From: Betaproteobacteria bacterium | GTDB lineage: Bacteria; Pseudomonadota; Gammaproteobacteria; Burkholderiales; Rhodocyclaceae | Reading direction: 5' to 3' | NCBI GenBank assembly: GCA_020621405.1 | Contig: JAHRYN010000006.1 | Span: forward strand, 178,664-242,663 | DNA: 64,000 bases | Shown: positions 45,293 to 54,916 of the stretch, in pieces | How the letters are laid out: each line of letters starts with the position of its first letter | Position numbering within the stretch: the first letter of the stretch is position 1 | Translations under genes and position numbers: made by a program | The notes under the pieces: model-generated | The model's database searches: none | Seen by the model: only the letters and a program-made list of their open reading frames with translations | What the model was told of the DNA's origin: nothing

Positions 45293-47024
45293 ATGACAAC
45301 GCGGATCACCGAACAGGACATCGACTACCGCGCCATTGTTGAAAACCTGCCCGGTCTCTTTGTGATTCTGGATGACGCACTGACGATTGTAGGTGTCAGT
45401 GATGCCTATAACCGGTCCACCATGACCCGGCGCGACGAGATGCTCGGCAGGAGCATGTTTGAAGTATTCCCCGACAACCCGGACGATCCGTCAGCGGATG
45501 GCGCTCGCAACCTCCATGCATCACTTCGTCGAGTGCAGAAGTCTGCGGTACCGGACACGATGGCTGTTCAGAAATACGATGTTCGCAGACCCCTGCAGGA
45601 AGGTGGCGGCTTCGAGGAACGTTATTGGTCGGTGATCAACGCCCCGGTCCTGAGTGCAGACGGGCATATTCGCTACATCATTCACAAGGCGGAAGACGTT
45701 ACGGAATTCATCCTGATTAAACAAAAAGGATTGGAACAGAAGCGTTGTATCGAGGGGGTAACCGAGAGGGCGGAGCGAATGGAAGCAGAAATCTTCGAGC
45801 GCTCACGTGAAGTTGCCGCAGCGAGTGCCCAGCTCAAGACAGCCAATCAGGAACTGGAAGAAGCGAAGGTCGCTGCCGAAGCAGCCAACCTTGCCAAAAG
45901 TGCATTTCTCGCGACCATGAGCCACGAGATCCGCACGCCGATGAACGGTGTGCTGGGGATGGCCAGCCTGCTGCGGCGGACCAGATTGGACATTAAGCAA
46001 GTTCAGTTCGTCGACACTATCGAAGCCTCTGGCAAACACCTGCTTGCCATCATCAATGACATCCTCGACTTTTCCAAGATTGAGGCCGGCAAGATCCAGC
46101 TAGCCAGCCAAGACTTTCCCCTCACCGACCTTATCCATGAGACCTGGGCGCTCATCGGAGATCGGGCCGATGAGAAAGCCCTGGAGTTGAAGACCGTCTG
46201 CGATCACACCGGTCTTGTCCTGCGTGGCGACAAGACCCGCCTCGAACAGGCACTGGTGAATTTTCTTGGCAATGCCGTCAAATTCACGGAGACGGGAAGC
46301 ATCACGCTCTGCTGCCGGATAGAGGAGGAAACACCATCCGGCTATCTGATGCGCTTCGAGGTATCAGACACTGGCATCGGAATGACGCAGGAGCAGCAAG
46401 AACGGATATTTGACGCGTTCGAACAGGCTGACAGCAGCACCAGCCGCAAGTATCAGGGAACCGGACTGGGGCTGGCGATCACGAAACGTATCGCACAACT
46501 GATGGGCGGTGAAGCGGGCGTCACGAGCGCCCCTGGTGAGGGCAGCACCTTTTGGCTCACCTGCCGGCTTGGCAAGGGGCAATACGCCAGACCCGGTTCC
46601 GCTCCGATCACCGAAGCTGCCGAGGTGATCCTGACGCGTGAATACCAAGGACGAAAAATTCTGGTCGTCGATGACGAACCGATCAATCGGGAAATCATTG
46701 ACATCATGCTGAAAGATGTCGGACTTGAAGTCGACTCCGCCTCGGACGGCGCAGAAGCGCTGATGAAGGTCCGGCAAGGAGACTACGACGTCGTGCTCAT
46801 GGACATGCAGATGTCCGGTACTGGACGGACTCAATGCGACGAAGGAACTGCGTACCCTGCATGACAAGGGGAACCTGGTCATCATCGCCTTGACAGCGAA
46901 CGCCTTCGCCGAAGACCGTCAAAGATGCCTGGATGCCGGGATGAATGATTTCATCGCCAAGCCTTTCGAACACAAGGATGTGTTCGAGAAGCTGCTGCGA
47001 TGGTTCAGGGAATCGAATCGCTGA
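45293..47024 (+). pseudogene. Hybrid sensor histidine kinase, frameshifted in its receiver domain
   Basis: PAS-type sensor (~10-150), coiled linker, HisKA with His211 in [14 protein letters not shown], HATPase ([25 protein letters not shown]) and a receiver starting [16 protein letters not shown] with phospho-acceptor D504 (VVLMDMQM). An extra T at 46814 ends the frame at 46864. Removing it continues [14 protein letters not shown] through the receiver Thr (ALTAN) and Lys (AKPF) to TGA 47022-47024. As read, the kinase core is intact but the receiver is cut after its Asp. A GTG at 45287 is another possible start. Codon use looks less GC-biased than neighbours. It could be a true mutation or a sequencing error. 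Confidence 0.85.
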
Positions 47025-47093
47025 CACGCTTCGGTCCGCAATTGAGGGAACGTAAGCAAATTCGTACCACCCCGGTCTCACCGGAGATCATTC

Positions 47094-47333
47094 ATGACCA
47101 CGCCCACCGCCAGTGAAGCACGGGCCAATCCGTATCGCCTCATTGATCAGGCGGCCAAGTCGCATCAGCCGATCCATATCGCCGGCAAGCGCATGCGTGC
47201 GGTTCTGCTGTCGGACGAGGATCGACAGGCCATGCAGGAAACGCTGTACCTCTTGTCCGTCCCCGGCATGCGCGACTCCATCGGGGCCGGCATGGCCGAG
47301 TCTCTTGTCGACCGTGCGAGCGAACTCGACTGA
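47094..47333 (+). CDS. YefM/Phd-type antitoxin
   Basis: 79-aa antitoxin. The N-terminal Phd/YefM DNA-binding half (MTTPTASEARANPYRLIDQA, then HIAGKRMRAVLLSDEDRQAMQETLYLLSVPGM) is followed by a short toxin-binding tail. Family members bind their own promoter and neutralise a YoeB/Txe RNase. The reading frame is intact. Its stop overlaps the ATG of a decayed toxin gene (TGATG), so the pair was once coupled. Confidence 0.9.
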   Translation: MTTPTASEARANPYRLIDQAAKSHQPIHIAGKRMRAVLLSDEDRQAMQETLYLLSVPGMRDSIGAGMAESLVDRASELD

Positions 47334-47609
47334 TGATCAGGCAGGTCGTTTTTCGCCCGGCACACCGGGAAGGATGCGAAGAAGCTGACTGCCCCCGGCC
47401 TTAAACCAAAGGCCGGCACACTGCTCGCCACCCTGGCGAACGATCCGTTCCAGAATCCTCCGCCCCATGAAATTCTCGTGGGCGATCTTGCCGGCACCCT
47501 TGCCGGCACCTGTTCCCGACGCATCGATATCCAGCACCACCTGGGTTACGAGGTGTTCAACGCGGAGCGGATCGTTCGTGTACTCGGGATGTGGTCGCAC
47601 CATGAATGA
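47333..47609 (+). pseudogene. Decayed Txe/YoeB-family mRNA-interferase toxin
   Basis: Starting at the ATG overlapping the antitoxin stop, the frame reads MIRQVV and is then lost because the T-run 47349-47353 has one T too many. From 47355 another frame gives RHTGKDAKKLTAPGLKPKAG, DPFQNPPPHEILVGDLAG, CSRRIDIQH and MWSHHE up to TGA 47607-47609, which is the Txe/YoeB pattern. Further damage: a perfect in-frame 12-bp tandem duplication (47487-47498 and 47499-47510) adds LAGT, and the family's HRLVY is changed to HHLGY, losing the catalytic Arg. Very probably inactive. Confidence 0.85.
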
Positions 47610-47758
47610 CAGCGGCCGGACGCTCGACTTGGCCCCGCCCGCATTGCCATCCGCACTTTCCCGATTTCTTGCTGTCCCGGCTGCGCACGCTACCCCGGCA
47701 CGAAAGCGACCGGTCAGCTTCATCCGTCGGGAGCCCACCTCAACTCCCTGCCCTCCGA

Positions 47759-48964
47759 TCATTGATGAGGCATTCGCGGACCGCGATTCATCATGCCAAA
47801 CACGATGATCGCGAGGGCTGCCATGGCCAGCCAGGGGAGAAGCATGAGGTTCAGCGTCTTCCAGCCAAGCACCTGCTGCATCCAGCCCGCGCTGAGCGAA
47901 CACGTCAGCCCGACAAGGAAAATGGTCATGTCGTTGGTGGCCTGGGCCTTGCCCTTCTCGGCGGCCCGGTAGGTCGTGGTCAGCAGCGTCGTGCCTCCGA
48001 TGTAGAGGAAGTTCCAGCCGACCCCCAGCAGCACCAGAGCGCTGGCGAAGGATGAAAAACCCGTGCCGGAACACGACATCAGCACATGTCCGGCGAGCAG
48101 TGCCACACCGGTCAGCATGACCGGGAAAACGCCAAGCCGCGCGATCAGTGCGCCGGTGAAGAACGAGGGCAGGAACATGCCCAGCACATGGAACTGGATG
48201 ACGGTGGAGGTCGCCGCGAGTGCGTGGTGATGGTGCGACATCGCGATCGGCGTGGCCGTCATGCCGAGAATCATGACGCCGTAGCCCGTGACGGCGCAGA
48301 AGAGCGCGACCAGATAGACCGGCTGGCGCACGATTTTCAGCCACGGACGACTTTCCGCCGGTTCAACGATATGGACTCTGGGTTCCGGCATGCGCAGGGG
48401 GACCAGCATGAGCGCCCCGAGCGCTGATGCTGCGGCAACGATCAGGAACGATCCTGCAAATGCGGGCGCCAGCAGAGGGCCGCCGATGCGGCCTAGGAAC
48501 GGCCCCAGAAAGGCGGCGACGATGCCGCCTCCGAGGACGAGGGAAATGGCGCGAGGGCGGAAGGCCGCGTCTGCGACTTCACTGGCGGCAAAGCGATAGA
48601 ACTGCGCAAACGACTGGTAGGTGCCGACCAGGAAGGTGCCGGCAGACAGTACCGGAAGCATTCCCAGCCAGACGCCCATGGCGGCGACCAGCCCGCCCAG
48701 CGCACCCAGAATGGCCCCCAGGATGAAGCCGTTGCGGCGCCCCACGCGGGACATCAGACCGGAAGCCGGGAAGGTACCGACGGCGGTGCCCAGAAACATC
48801 GTGGCGATCGGAATGGTGGCCCATTCGGGGCGACTGGAAATCTGGCTACCGGCCAGCCCCCCGACGGTCATGACAAGTGCCGATACGGTTTGAAAAATCG
48901 CCTGCGCAATCGCCAGCGTAAGGACTTGCCGATGCGGGGAGTGGGTGATCACGGCCTGGTTCAT
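47759..48964 (-). CDS. Major facilitator superfamily transporter
   Basis: 401-aa permease with about twelve hydrophobic segments, a TM2-3 loop of MFS type (ASGLMSRVGRRNGFILG) and a central loop near residue 200. A His-rich stretch (SHHHHA) lies in the second half. The ATG at 48964 (MNQAVITHS) is chosen; a TTG at 48997 would add 11 residues. Divergent from a MetR-like LysR regulator, which probably controls it. Substrate not determined; a sulfur or amino-acid compound is a guess from the regulator only. Confidence 0.86.
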   Translation of the reverse strand: MNQAVITHSPHRQVLTLAIAQAIFQTVSALVMTVGGLAGSQISSRPEWATIPIATMFLGTAVGTFPASGLMSRVGRRNGFILGAILGALGGLVAAMGVWLGMLPVLSAGTFLVGTYQSFAQFYRFAASEVADAAFRPRAISLVLGGGIVAAFLGPFLGRIGGPLLAPAFAGSFLIVAAASALGALMLVPLRMPEPRVHIVEPAESRPWLKIVRQPVYLVALFCAVTGYGVMILGMTATPIAMSHHHHALAATSTVIQFHVLGMFLPSFFTGALIARLGVFPVMLTGVALLAGHVLMSCSGTGFSSFASALVLLGVGWNFLYIGGTTLLTTTYRAAEKGKAQATNDMTIFLVGLTCSLSAGWMQQVLGWKTLNLMLLPWLAMAALAIIVFGMMNRGPRMPHQ

Positions 48965-49035
48965 TGCATGTGCGGGGGCATCGCCAAAGGACCGCAAGAC
49001 TAAACGCCTTAAATCATGAAATAAAATGGTGTGTT

Positions 49036-49051
49036 TTCATGAATACATGAA
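49036..49051. promoter_or_regulatory. Possible MetR-type operator, TTCAT-N6-ATGAA
   Basis: Inverted repeat TTCAT GAATAC ATGAA in the AT-rich gap between the divergent transporter and regulator; a second dyad TGAAA...TTTCA overlaps it on the left. MetR sites are of the TGAA/TTCA type, which fits the regulator family. It is 13 bp before the LysR start. Confidence 0.4.
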
Positions 49052-49063
49052 CAGGAATCATCA

Positions 49064-49954
49064 ATGCTGGACCGACAACATCTGACGATACTGCTGGAAG
49101 TGGATCGTCTGGGCAGTCTCACGGCAGCGGCCCACCACCTGAATCTGACGCAATCCGCGCTGAGCCACACGATACGCAAACTCGAAGCGCAGCACGGCGT
49201 GAAGCTCTGGGTGAAGCAGGGGCGGAATCTTTGCCTGACTCAGGCGGGCAACCATCTGCTGAACCTGGCCCGGCGCCTGTTGCCGCAGATCGAGGATGCC
49301 GAGCGCGTGCTGCAGGATTTCTCGGCCGGCCGGCGCGGTGCCCTCCGCCTCGGCATGGAGTGCTATCCCTGCCAGAAATGGCTGATGGGCATCACCGCGA
49401 AATACCTGAGAGCCTGGCCGGATGTCGATCTCGACCTCAACACGGCCTTCCGCTTTGACGGCGTCGAGGCGCTGCTGGCACATGACATCGACGTGCTGAT
49501 CACGCCGGACCCGGTCGATCGTCCCGAACTCCGATTCGTACCCGTTTTCGATTACGAGCTGGTTTTGGTGATCCATGAATCACACCGCCTCGCGACGACC
49601 GGAACTGCCAGTCCCGTCGATTTCATCGACGAGGAACTGATCACCATGCCGGTCGCGCTGGACAGGCTGGATGTCTTTACCCGCTTCCTCCTGCCGGCGC
49701 ATGTCCGCCCGCGCCGCATGCGAACCGCAGAAACCGCCGAACTCATGCTGCAACTGGTGGCCAACGGACGTGGTGTCTGTGTTCTGCCGGACTGGATCGT
49801 GCGGCAGGATGGCGCAGAGCTGCCTGTACGCTCGGTTCGCCTCGGATCGGACCGGGGGCTGGAAAAGAGCATCCATGTCGGGTTTCGCCGGACTGACGAG
49901 GATGTCGCCTATTTGACGGGCTTTCTGACTCTGGCCGGGGAAACCCGCGGGTAA
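49064..49954 (+). CDS. LysR-family regulator, MetR-like
   Basis: 296-aa regulator with N-terminal helix-turn-helix (LLEVDRLGSLTAAAHHLNLTQSALSHTIRKLE). The effector domain resembles MetR: LGMECYPCQKWL and VFDYELVLVIHESHRL parallel the MetR stretches around IECHSCIQWL and MFDYEVRLVL. MetR itself uses homocysteine as effector; whether this one does is unknown. Divergent from the MFS transporter. Confidence 0.88.
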   Translation: MLDRQHLTILLEVDRLGSLTAAAHHLNLTQSALSHTIRKLEAQHGVKLWVKQGRNLCLTQAGNHLLNLARRLLPQIEDAERVLQDFSAGRRGALRLGMECYPCQKWLMGITAKYLRAWPDVDLDLNTAFRFDGVEALLAHDIDVLITPDPVDRPELRFVPVFDYELVLVIHESHRLATTGTASPVDFIDEELITMPVALDRLDVFTRFLLPAHVRPRRMRTAETAELMLQLVANGRGVCVLPDWIVRQDGAELPVRSVRLGSDRGLEKSIHVGFRRTDEDVAYLTGFLTLAGETRG

Positions 49955-50080
49955 CGCGCCACGGTGCGGGTCGGTCGCCCGCCGGTGCCGAGTGGCCCCT
50001 TTCTGGTCACCCCCGTTCAATCGAGTCAGCCGGTGGCATCATGGGCGCGCTCGAACAGGCCATATCGGAGGCAGCTGACC

Positions 50081-50449
50081 ATGTCCGTCTTTCGCAAGGA
50101 TCAGAACCGGATCCACAGCATGCAGGGCAACCACATCGCGGGTGTGGCCACGCCATCGGGTGGCGCGAAGCAGGTCGAGGTGTGGCAGGGCAGCATGGAC
50201 GCCGGCGCCGCCACTCCGCCGCACAGCCACACGACGGAGGAAGTGGTCGTGTGGCTCAGCGGCAGCGGACGTGCCGTGGTCGGCGGCCGCGAACTGCAGT
50301 ACCAGGCTGGCGACACGTTGATCCTGCCGGCCGGCGAGGTGCACCAGATCTTCGCGGAAACCCGCTCGGAATTCGTGTCCGCGATGCCGGCCGGCGGTAC
50401 GGTGGCACTGCCGGACGGTGTCGTGATGGATCTGCCCTGGCGACAATGA
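50081..50449 (+). CDS. Cupin-domain protein
   Basis: 122-aa cupin_2 protein. The metal site is in TPPHSHTTEEVVVWLSGSG (His-x-His, Glu) and the second motif in AGDTLILPAGEVHQIF. GGAGG lies 9 bases before the ATG at 50081. The enzymatic role is unknown. It lies downstream of the MetR-like gene and upstream of a small membrane protein gene. Confidence 0.87.
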   Translation: MSVFRKDQNRIHSMQGNHIAGVATPSGGAKQVEVWQGSMDAGAATPPHSHTTEEVVVWLSGSGRAVVGGRELQYQAGDTLILPAGEVHQIFAETRSEFVSAMPAGGTVALPDGVVMDLPWRQ

Positions 50450-50528
50450 GCGGCTTGCACGGGCATTCGCCGCAGGCGCCCCGCCACTGACCGGCCGCCG
50501 ACCGGATTCCTGCGCCAGCGCCAACGAC

Positions 50529-51026
50529 ATGCCGATCACGCCATTCCACTTCGGGCCCGGCGCCGCACTCCATGCGGCCGCACCCGCACAGGTCAGCTTT
50601 CTCGCCTTCTGCGCGGCCAACGTGCTGATCGATATCGAGCCGCTGTACTTCATGCTCACGCATCAGGATCGCCTGCACCGCTTCTTCCACACCTGTGTGG
50701 GCGCCTTGCTGGTGGCGCTGGCCACCGTTGTGCTGTTTCTTGCCTGCCAGCGGGTAGCTCGCCGGGTGCGGCTGCCGGATCCGTTCGGCTGGCAGAGCCT
50801 GGGCCACCGGGCACTGGCGCTCGGCGCGGCGACGGGAAGCGCGTCGCACATCGTGCTGGACAGCGTGATGCATGCCGACATCACGCCGTTCGCGCCATTC
50901 AGCGACGCCAACCCGCTGCTGCGGATGATTTCGCTGCCGGCGCTGCACGGGTTCTGCGTGGCATGCGGCGCGGTTGCGCTGGTCGTCCTCGGCATCCGGC
51001 GGCTGATGCAACGGTCGGAAAACTGA
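50529..51026 (+). CDS. Small integral membrane protein, hydrolase-like motifs
   Basis: 165-aa protein with four to five hydrophobic segments. Conserved polar motifs MPITPFHFGPG, NVLIDIEP, HRFFHT and HIVLDSVMHADITPF resemble the metal-ligand pattern of YdjM/LexA-regulated membrane metal-dependent hydrolases. No biochemical role known; annotation as an enzyme is inference. It is convergent with the efflux operon. Confidence 0.75.
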   Translation: MPITPFHFGPGAALHAAAPAQVSFLAFCAANVLIDIEPLYFMLTHQDRLHRFFHTCVGALLVALATVVLFLACQRVARRVRLPDPFGWQSLGHRALALGAATGSASHIVLDSVMHADITPFAPFSDANPLLRMISLPALHGFCVACGAVALVVLGIRRLMQRSEN

Positions 51027-51041
51027 CGCACCGGCCGCGGA

Positions 51042-52169
51042 TCAACCCTGCGCCGCCAGACTGCGCCTGAACAGCGCCAGCGACAGCACGAAAAACACGG
51101 CGGCGATTGCTGCGATGGCGAGCAGGCTGGGCCACACCACGTCCAGCCCGGCGCCGCGGTAAAGCACGGCCTGCGCGAAGCTGACGAAGTGCGTGGTCGG
51201 CGCCGCGAGCATGATGTCCTGCACCGGCCCGGGCATGCTTTCGCGCGGCGTCATGCCGCCGGACAGCAGTTCCAGCGGCAGCACGACCAGAATCATCATC
51301 AGGCCGAGCTGGGGCATGTTGCGCGACAGCGTGCCGATGAAGATGCCGAGCGAGGTGGTGGCCAGCAGCTGCAGCAGCGCGCCGGCCATGAACAGCGGAA
51401 TCGATCCGGCGATCGGCACGCCCAGCGCGCCTTCGATGACGAAGTACAGCGACAGCCCGACCGCGATCCACACTACCAGCGCCATCGCCCACACCTTGGC
51501 CAGCATGATTTCGAAGGCGCCCAGCGGCATCACCATCAGGTGTTCCAGCGTGCCGTGCTCGCGCTCGCGGATCAGCGCGGCGCCGGTCAGGATGACCGAC
51601 AGCATGGTCACGTTGTTGATCATTTCCATCACGCTGCCGAACCAGGAACTGGTCAGGTTCGGGTTGAACAGGATGGTCGGCACCAGCCTGACCGGCGACA
51701 CCGCTTCCGCACGCCGGTGCTGCACGAATTCGCCCACCTCGCCGAGCACGATGTTCTGGATGTAGCCGGCGCCGATGAACGCCTGGCTCACGCGCATGGC
51801 GTCGATGTTCACCTGGATGCCCGGCTGCTGTCCGGCCAGCACGTCGCGCTCGAAATCGGGCGGAATGTTGAGCACGAAGGTGTAGGCGCCGGCATCGAGC
51901 ACGGCATCGATCTGCGACCCGGCGATCATGTCCGGACGCTTGAAGTAAGGGCCGTAGAACGCGCCGGCGATGCGCGCGGACAGCACCGACTGGTCCTCGT
52001 CGACGATGGCGATCGGGGCGTTGTGCAGCTCCTGCGAGGTGGCCGTCGACGCCGTGTAGATGCCGCCGCTGAACGCCCAGGCGATCATGATCAGCAGCAC
52101 CTTGTCGTTCCACAGACTCAGCAGCTCCTTCACGCCGAGCCGCCAGGCATTGAGCAGGCGGATCTTCAT
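51042..52169 (-). CDS. yhhJ: ABC-2 type transporter permease, YhhJ-like
   Basis: 375-aa inner-membrane permease. One N-terminal membrane helix and a large periplasmic region (~40-180, IVDEDQSVLSARIAGAF, PPDFERDVLAG) precede five C-terminal helices with the ABC-2 motif LIREREHGTLEHLMVMPL. The ATG overlaps the rbbA-like stop by one base (TGATG). Last gene of the yhiI-rbbA-yhhJ-type operon; probably exports a drug or other small amphipathic compound. Confidence 0.92.
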   Translation of the reverse strand: MKIRLLNAWRLGVKELLSLWNDKVLLIMIAWAFSGGIYTASTATSQELHNAPIAIVDEDQSVLSARIAGAFYGPYFKRPDMIAGSQIDAVLDAGAYTFVLNIPPDFERDVLAGQQPGIQVNIDAMRVSQAFIGAGYIQNIVLGEVGEFVQHRRAEAVSPVRLVPTILFNPNLTSSWFGSVMEMINNVTMLSVILTGAALIREREHGTLEHLMVMPLGAFEIMLAKVWAMALVVWIAVGLSLYFVIEGALGVPIAGSIPLFMAGALLQLLATTSLGIFIGTLSRNMPQLGLMMILVVLPLELLSGGMTPRESMPGPVQDIMLAAPTTHFVSFAQAVLYRGAGLDVVWPSLLAIAAIAAVFFVLSLALFRRSLAAQG

Positions 52170-54916
52170 CAGCGCTCCTGCTTCTTCAGCAACAGCACGC
52201 TGATCACCGTGAGCACCGGCACGAAGGCGAGCAGTGCAAGGAAGTCGGTGCGCAGGTCTTCGAATTCGAGCGCCTTGGTGAACAGGCCGCGGCTGATGTT
52301 CAGGAAATAGGTCGCCGGGAAGAAGGTACCGATCATGCGGCCGGCGCCTTCCAGCGACGACACCGGGTGGGTCAGCCCGGAAAACGTGACGGTGGCCAGC
52401 ATCGTGATCACCGCCGTCGCGGCCAGCGCGGCGATCTGCGTGCGCGCGAACGACGACATCAGCAGGCCGAGTCCGGTGGTCGTGGTGACGAAGATGAGCG
52501 CGGCGGCGCTGAGCGTGAACAGGCTGCCCTTGAGCGGTACCTCGAACACATACACCGCCAGCGCGACCAGTCCGAAGAAGCTGATCATGCTGACGCCGAT
52601 ATAGGGCAGCTGCTTGCCGAGCAGGAATTCGAGCCGGGTGACCGGCGTGGCGTACAGATTGGTGATCGAACCCAGTTCCTTCTCGCGCACCACGCCGACC
52701 GCCATCAGGAGGGCCGGAATGAAGGTGAGCAGCAGCGGGATGACCGCCGGCACCATCGCGAAGACGCTCCTGAACTCCTGGTTGTAGCGATAGCGCATGT
52801 CCAGCCGCGCCGGCTGCGGCGACGCCACCCGCGCGTTTTCGCGGGCCGCCTGCTGCAGGAAGTCCACATGCATGCCCTGCACGTAGCCGAGCGTGGTTTC
52901 GGCGCGGAACGGCATGGCGCCGTCGACCCAGACGCCGATGTCGACGCCCTGTCCGCGCCGCAGGTCGCGCCCGAAACCGGACGGGATCTCCAGCGCCACG
53001 CTCAGTTCGCCCGCCCGCATGCGGCGGTCGAGTTCCGCGCTGCTGGTCAGCGGCGGCTGCACCAGGAAATAACGGGAACCGGCCATATCCTGGATGTAGG
53101 AACGGCTCTCCGGCGACTGGTCGCGGTCGAGCACAGCGAACTTCAGGTCTTCGACGTCCATCGAAATGCCGTAGCCGAGGATGAGCACCAGAATCAGCGA
53201 ACCGAGCAGCGCGAAGGTCAGCCGCACCGGATCGCGCATGACTTCGAGCCACTCGCGCCGTGCATAGGCGAACAGCCGCAGCGGGCTGAAGGCACGCGAT
53301 TCGGACTCCACCGCAACAGCGGCAGCCGACGGCACGACAACCGGCTGTCCGGACACGCCGCGCGCGCCCTGCTCCGGCTGGGCGCCGGCCGTCGCCTCTT
53401 CCAGATAGGCGATGAAGGCGTCTTCGAGCTTCGCCGCACCGCGCGCCGCCATCAGCGCCGCCGGCGTATCGCTGGCGAGCACGCGGCCGGCGTGCATCAG
53501 CGAAATGCGGTCGCAGCGCTCGCCCTCGTTCATGAAGTGGGTGGACACGAAGATGGTCACGCCATCCTTGCGCGACAGATCGACCAGCAGATGCCAGAAA
53601 CCGTCGCGCGCGACCGGGTCGACGCCCGAGGTCGGCTCGTCGAGTATCAGCATGTCGGGCCTGTGGATGACCGCGACCGCGAGCGACAGGCGCTGGCGGA
53701 TGCCCAGCGGCAGGCCGGTCGTCTGCATGTCCAGGTACTCGCCGAGCTCGAAGCGATCGACCATCTCGCGCACGCGGGCGTCGATGGTGTCGGCCGGCAG
53801 GTGGAACAGCTGCGCGTGCAGCACCAGGTTCTGCCGCACGCTCAGTTCGCCATACAGCGAGAAGCCCTGAGTCATGAAGCCGACGCGCCGGCGCGTGTCC
53901 AGATCGCGGGTGTCCACCTCGCGGCCGAACAGCAGCGCACGGCCCGAGCTGGGTGGCAGCAGGCCGGTCAGCATCTTCATGGTGGTGGTCTTGCCGCAGC
54001 CGTTGGAACCGAGGAAGCCGAAGATTTCGCCGCGCCCGATCTCGAATCCGACGTTGTCGACCGCGGTGAAATCGCCGAACTTCATGGTCAGCGCTTCGGC
54101 CACGATGGCCGGCCCGTCCGTCCGCACGACGCGCGGCGGCACCACCAGCACCTCGTGGCCGACCCGTTTTTCCGCTGGCAACAGCGCGATGAAGGCATCG
54201 TCGAGATCGCGGGTGGCGGTGCGTTCCAGCAGTTCGGCCGGGCTGCCGGTCGCCAGCACGCGGCCGTCGTCCATCGCCACCAGCCAGTCGAAACCTTCCG
54301 CCTCGCCCATGTAGGCGCTGGACACCAGCACGCTCATGCCGGGCCGGCGCGCGCGGATGCGCTCGATCAGCTGCCAGAACTGGCGGCGCGACAGCGGATC
54401 GACGCCGGTGGTCGGCTCGTCGAGTATCAGCAGGTCGGGATCGTGGATCAGCGCGCAGCACAGGCCGAGCTTCTGCTTCATGCCGCCGGACAGCTTGCCG
54501 GCCGGGCGGTCGCGGAAAGGCGCCAGCCCGGTGCTGTCGAGCAGCTCGGCGATGCGCGCCTCGCGCACCTGAGTCGCGTGGCCGAACAGCCGGCCGAAGA
54601 AGTCGACGTTCTCGAACACCGACAGCGTCATGTATAGATTCCTGCCCAGCCCCTGCGGCATGTAGGCGATGCGTGGGCACACGGTGGCACGGTGGCGGCG
54701 GCTGTGCATGTCGCCACCCAGCACCTCGACCCTGCCCTGCTGGATCACGCGCACGCCGGCCACCAGTGCCAGCAGGCTGGACTTGCCGACGCCGTCCGGC
54801 CCGATCAGGCCGACCATTTTCCCGGCCGGAATGTCGACATCGATCCGGTCCAGCGCCGTCGTGCTGCCGTAATGCAGGCCGACGCCGGACAGTCGCGCGA
54901 CGCTGTCTGCGGTCAT
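52169..54916 (-). CDS. rbbA: Fused ABC ATPase-ATPase-permease, RbbA-like
   Basis: 915 aa, close to the E. coli RbbA length. Two ATPase domains (~5-235, Walker [10 protein letters not shown], signature LSGGMKQ; ~280-510, Walker [10 protein letters not shown], signature altered to LPLGIRQ, Walker [13 protein letters not shown]) precede an ABC-2 permease (~560-910) with a periplasmic loop and [15 protein letters not shown]. RbbA was named for ribosome association, but this architecture with HlyD and YhhJ partners indicates an exporter. The ATG overlaps the stop of the HlyD gene (ATGA). Confidence 0.93.
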   Translation of the reverse strand: MTADSVARLSGVGLHYGSTTALDRIDVDIPAGKMVGLIGPDGVGKSSLLALVAGVRVIQQGRVEVLGGDMHSRRHRATVCPRIAYMPQGLGRNLYMTLSVFENVDFFGRLFGHATQVREARIAELLDSTGLAPFRDRPAGKLSGGMKQKLGLCCALIHDPDLLILDEPTTGVDPLSRRQFWQLIERIRARRPGMSVLVSSAYMGEAEGFDWLVAMDDGRVLATGSPAELLERTATRDLDDAFIALLPAEKRVGHEVLVVPPRVVRTDGPAIVAEALTMKFGDFTAVDNVGFEIGRGEIFGFLGSNGCGKTTTMKMLTGLLPPSSGRALLFGREVDTRDLDTRRRVGFMTQGFSLYGELSVRQNLVLHAQLFHLPADTIDARVREMVDRFELGEYLDMQTTGLPLGIRQRLSLAVAVIHRPDMLILDEPTSGVDPVARDGFWHLLVDLSRKDGVTIFVSTHFMNEGERCDRISLMHAGRVLASDTPAALMAARGAAKLEDAFIAYLEEATAGAQPEQGARGVSGQPVVVPSAAAVAVESESRAFSPLRLFAYARREWLEVMRDPVRLTFALLGSLILVLILGYGISMDVEDLKFAVLDRDQSPESRSYIQDMAGSRYFLVQPPLTSSAELDRRMRAGELSVALEIPSGFGRDLRRGQGVDIGVWVDGAMPFRAETTLGYVQGMHVDFLQQAARENARVASPQPARLDMRYRYNQEFRSVFAMVPAVIPLLLTFIPALLMAVGVVREKELGSITNLYATPVTRLEFLLGKQLPYIGVSMISFFGLVALAVYVFEVPLKGSLFTLSAAALIFVTTTTGLGLLMSSFARTQIAALAATAVITMLATVTFSGLTHPVSSLEGAGRMIGTFFPATYFLNISRGLFTKALEFEDLRTDFLALLAFVPVLTVISVLLLKKQER

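Noticed and set aside
47165..47524. 119-codon minus-strand frame over the antitoxin/toxin region
   Set aside because: Antisense to an antitoxin and a toxin relic that have clear family similarity on the plus strand.
52170..54680. 1212-codon minus-strand frame extending the YhhJ-like permease
   Set aside because: Only the last 376 codons match a permease; the rest is an out-of-frame reading of the rbbA-like gene.
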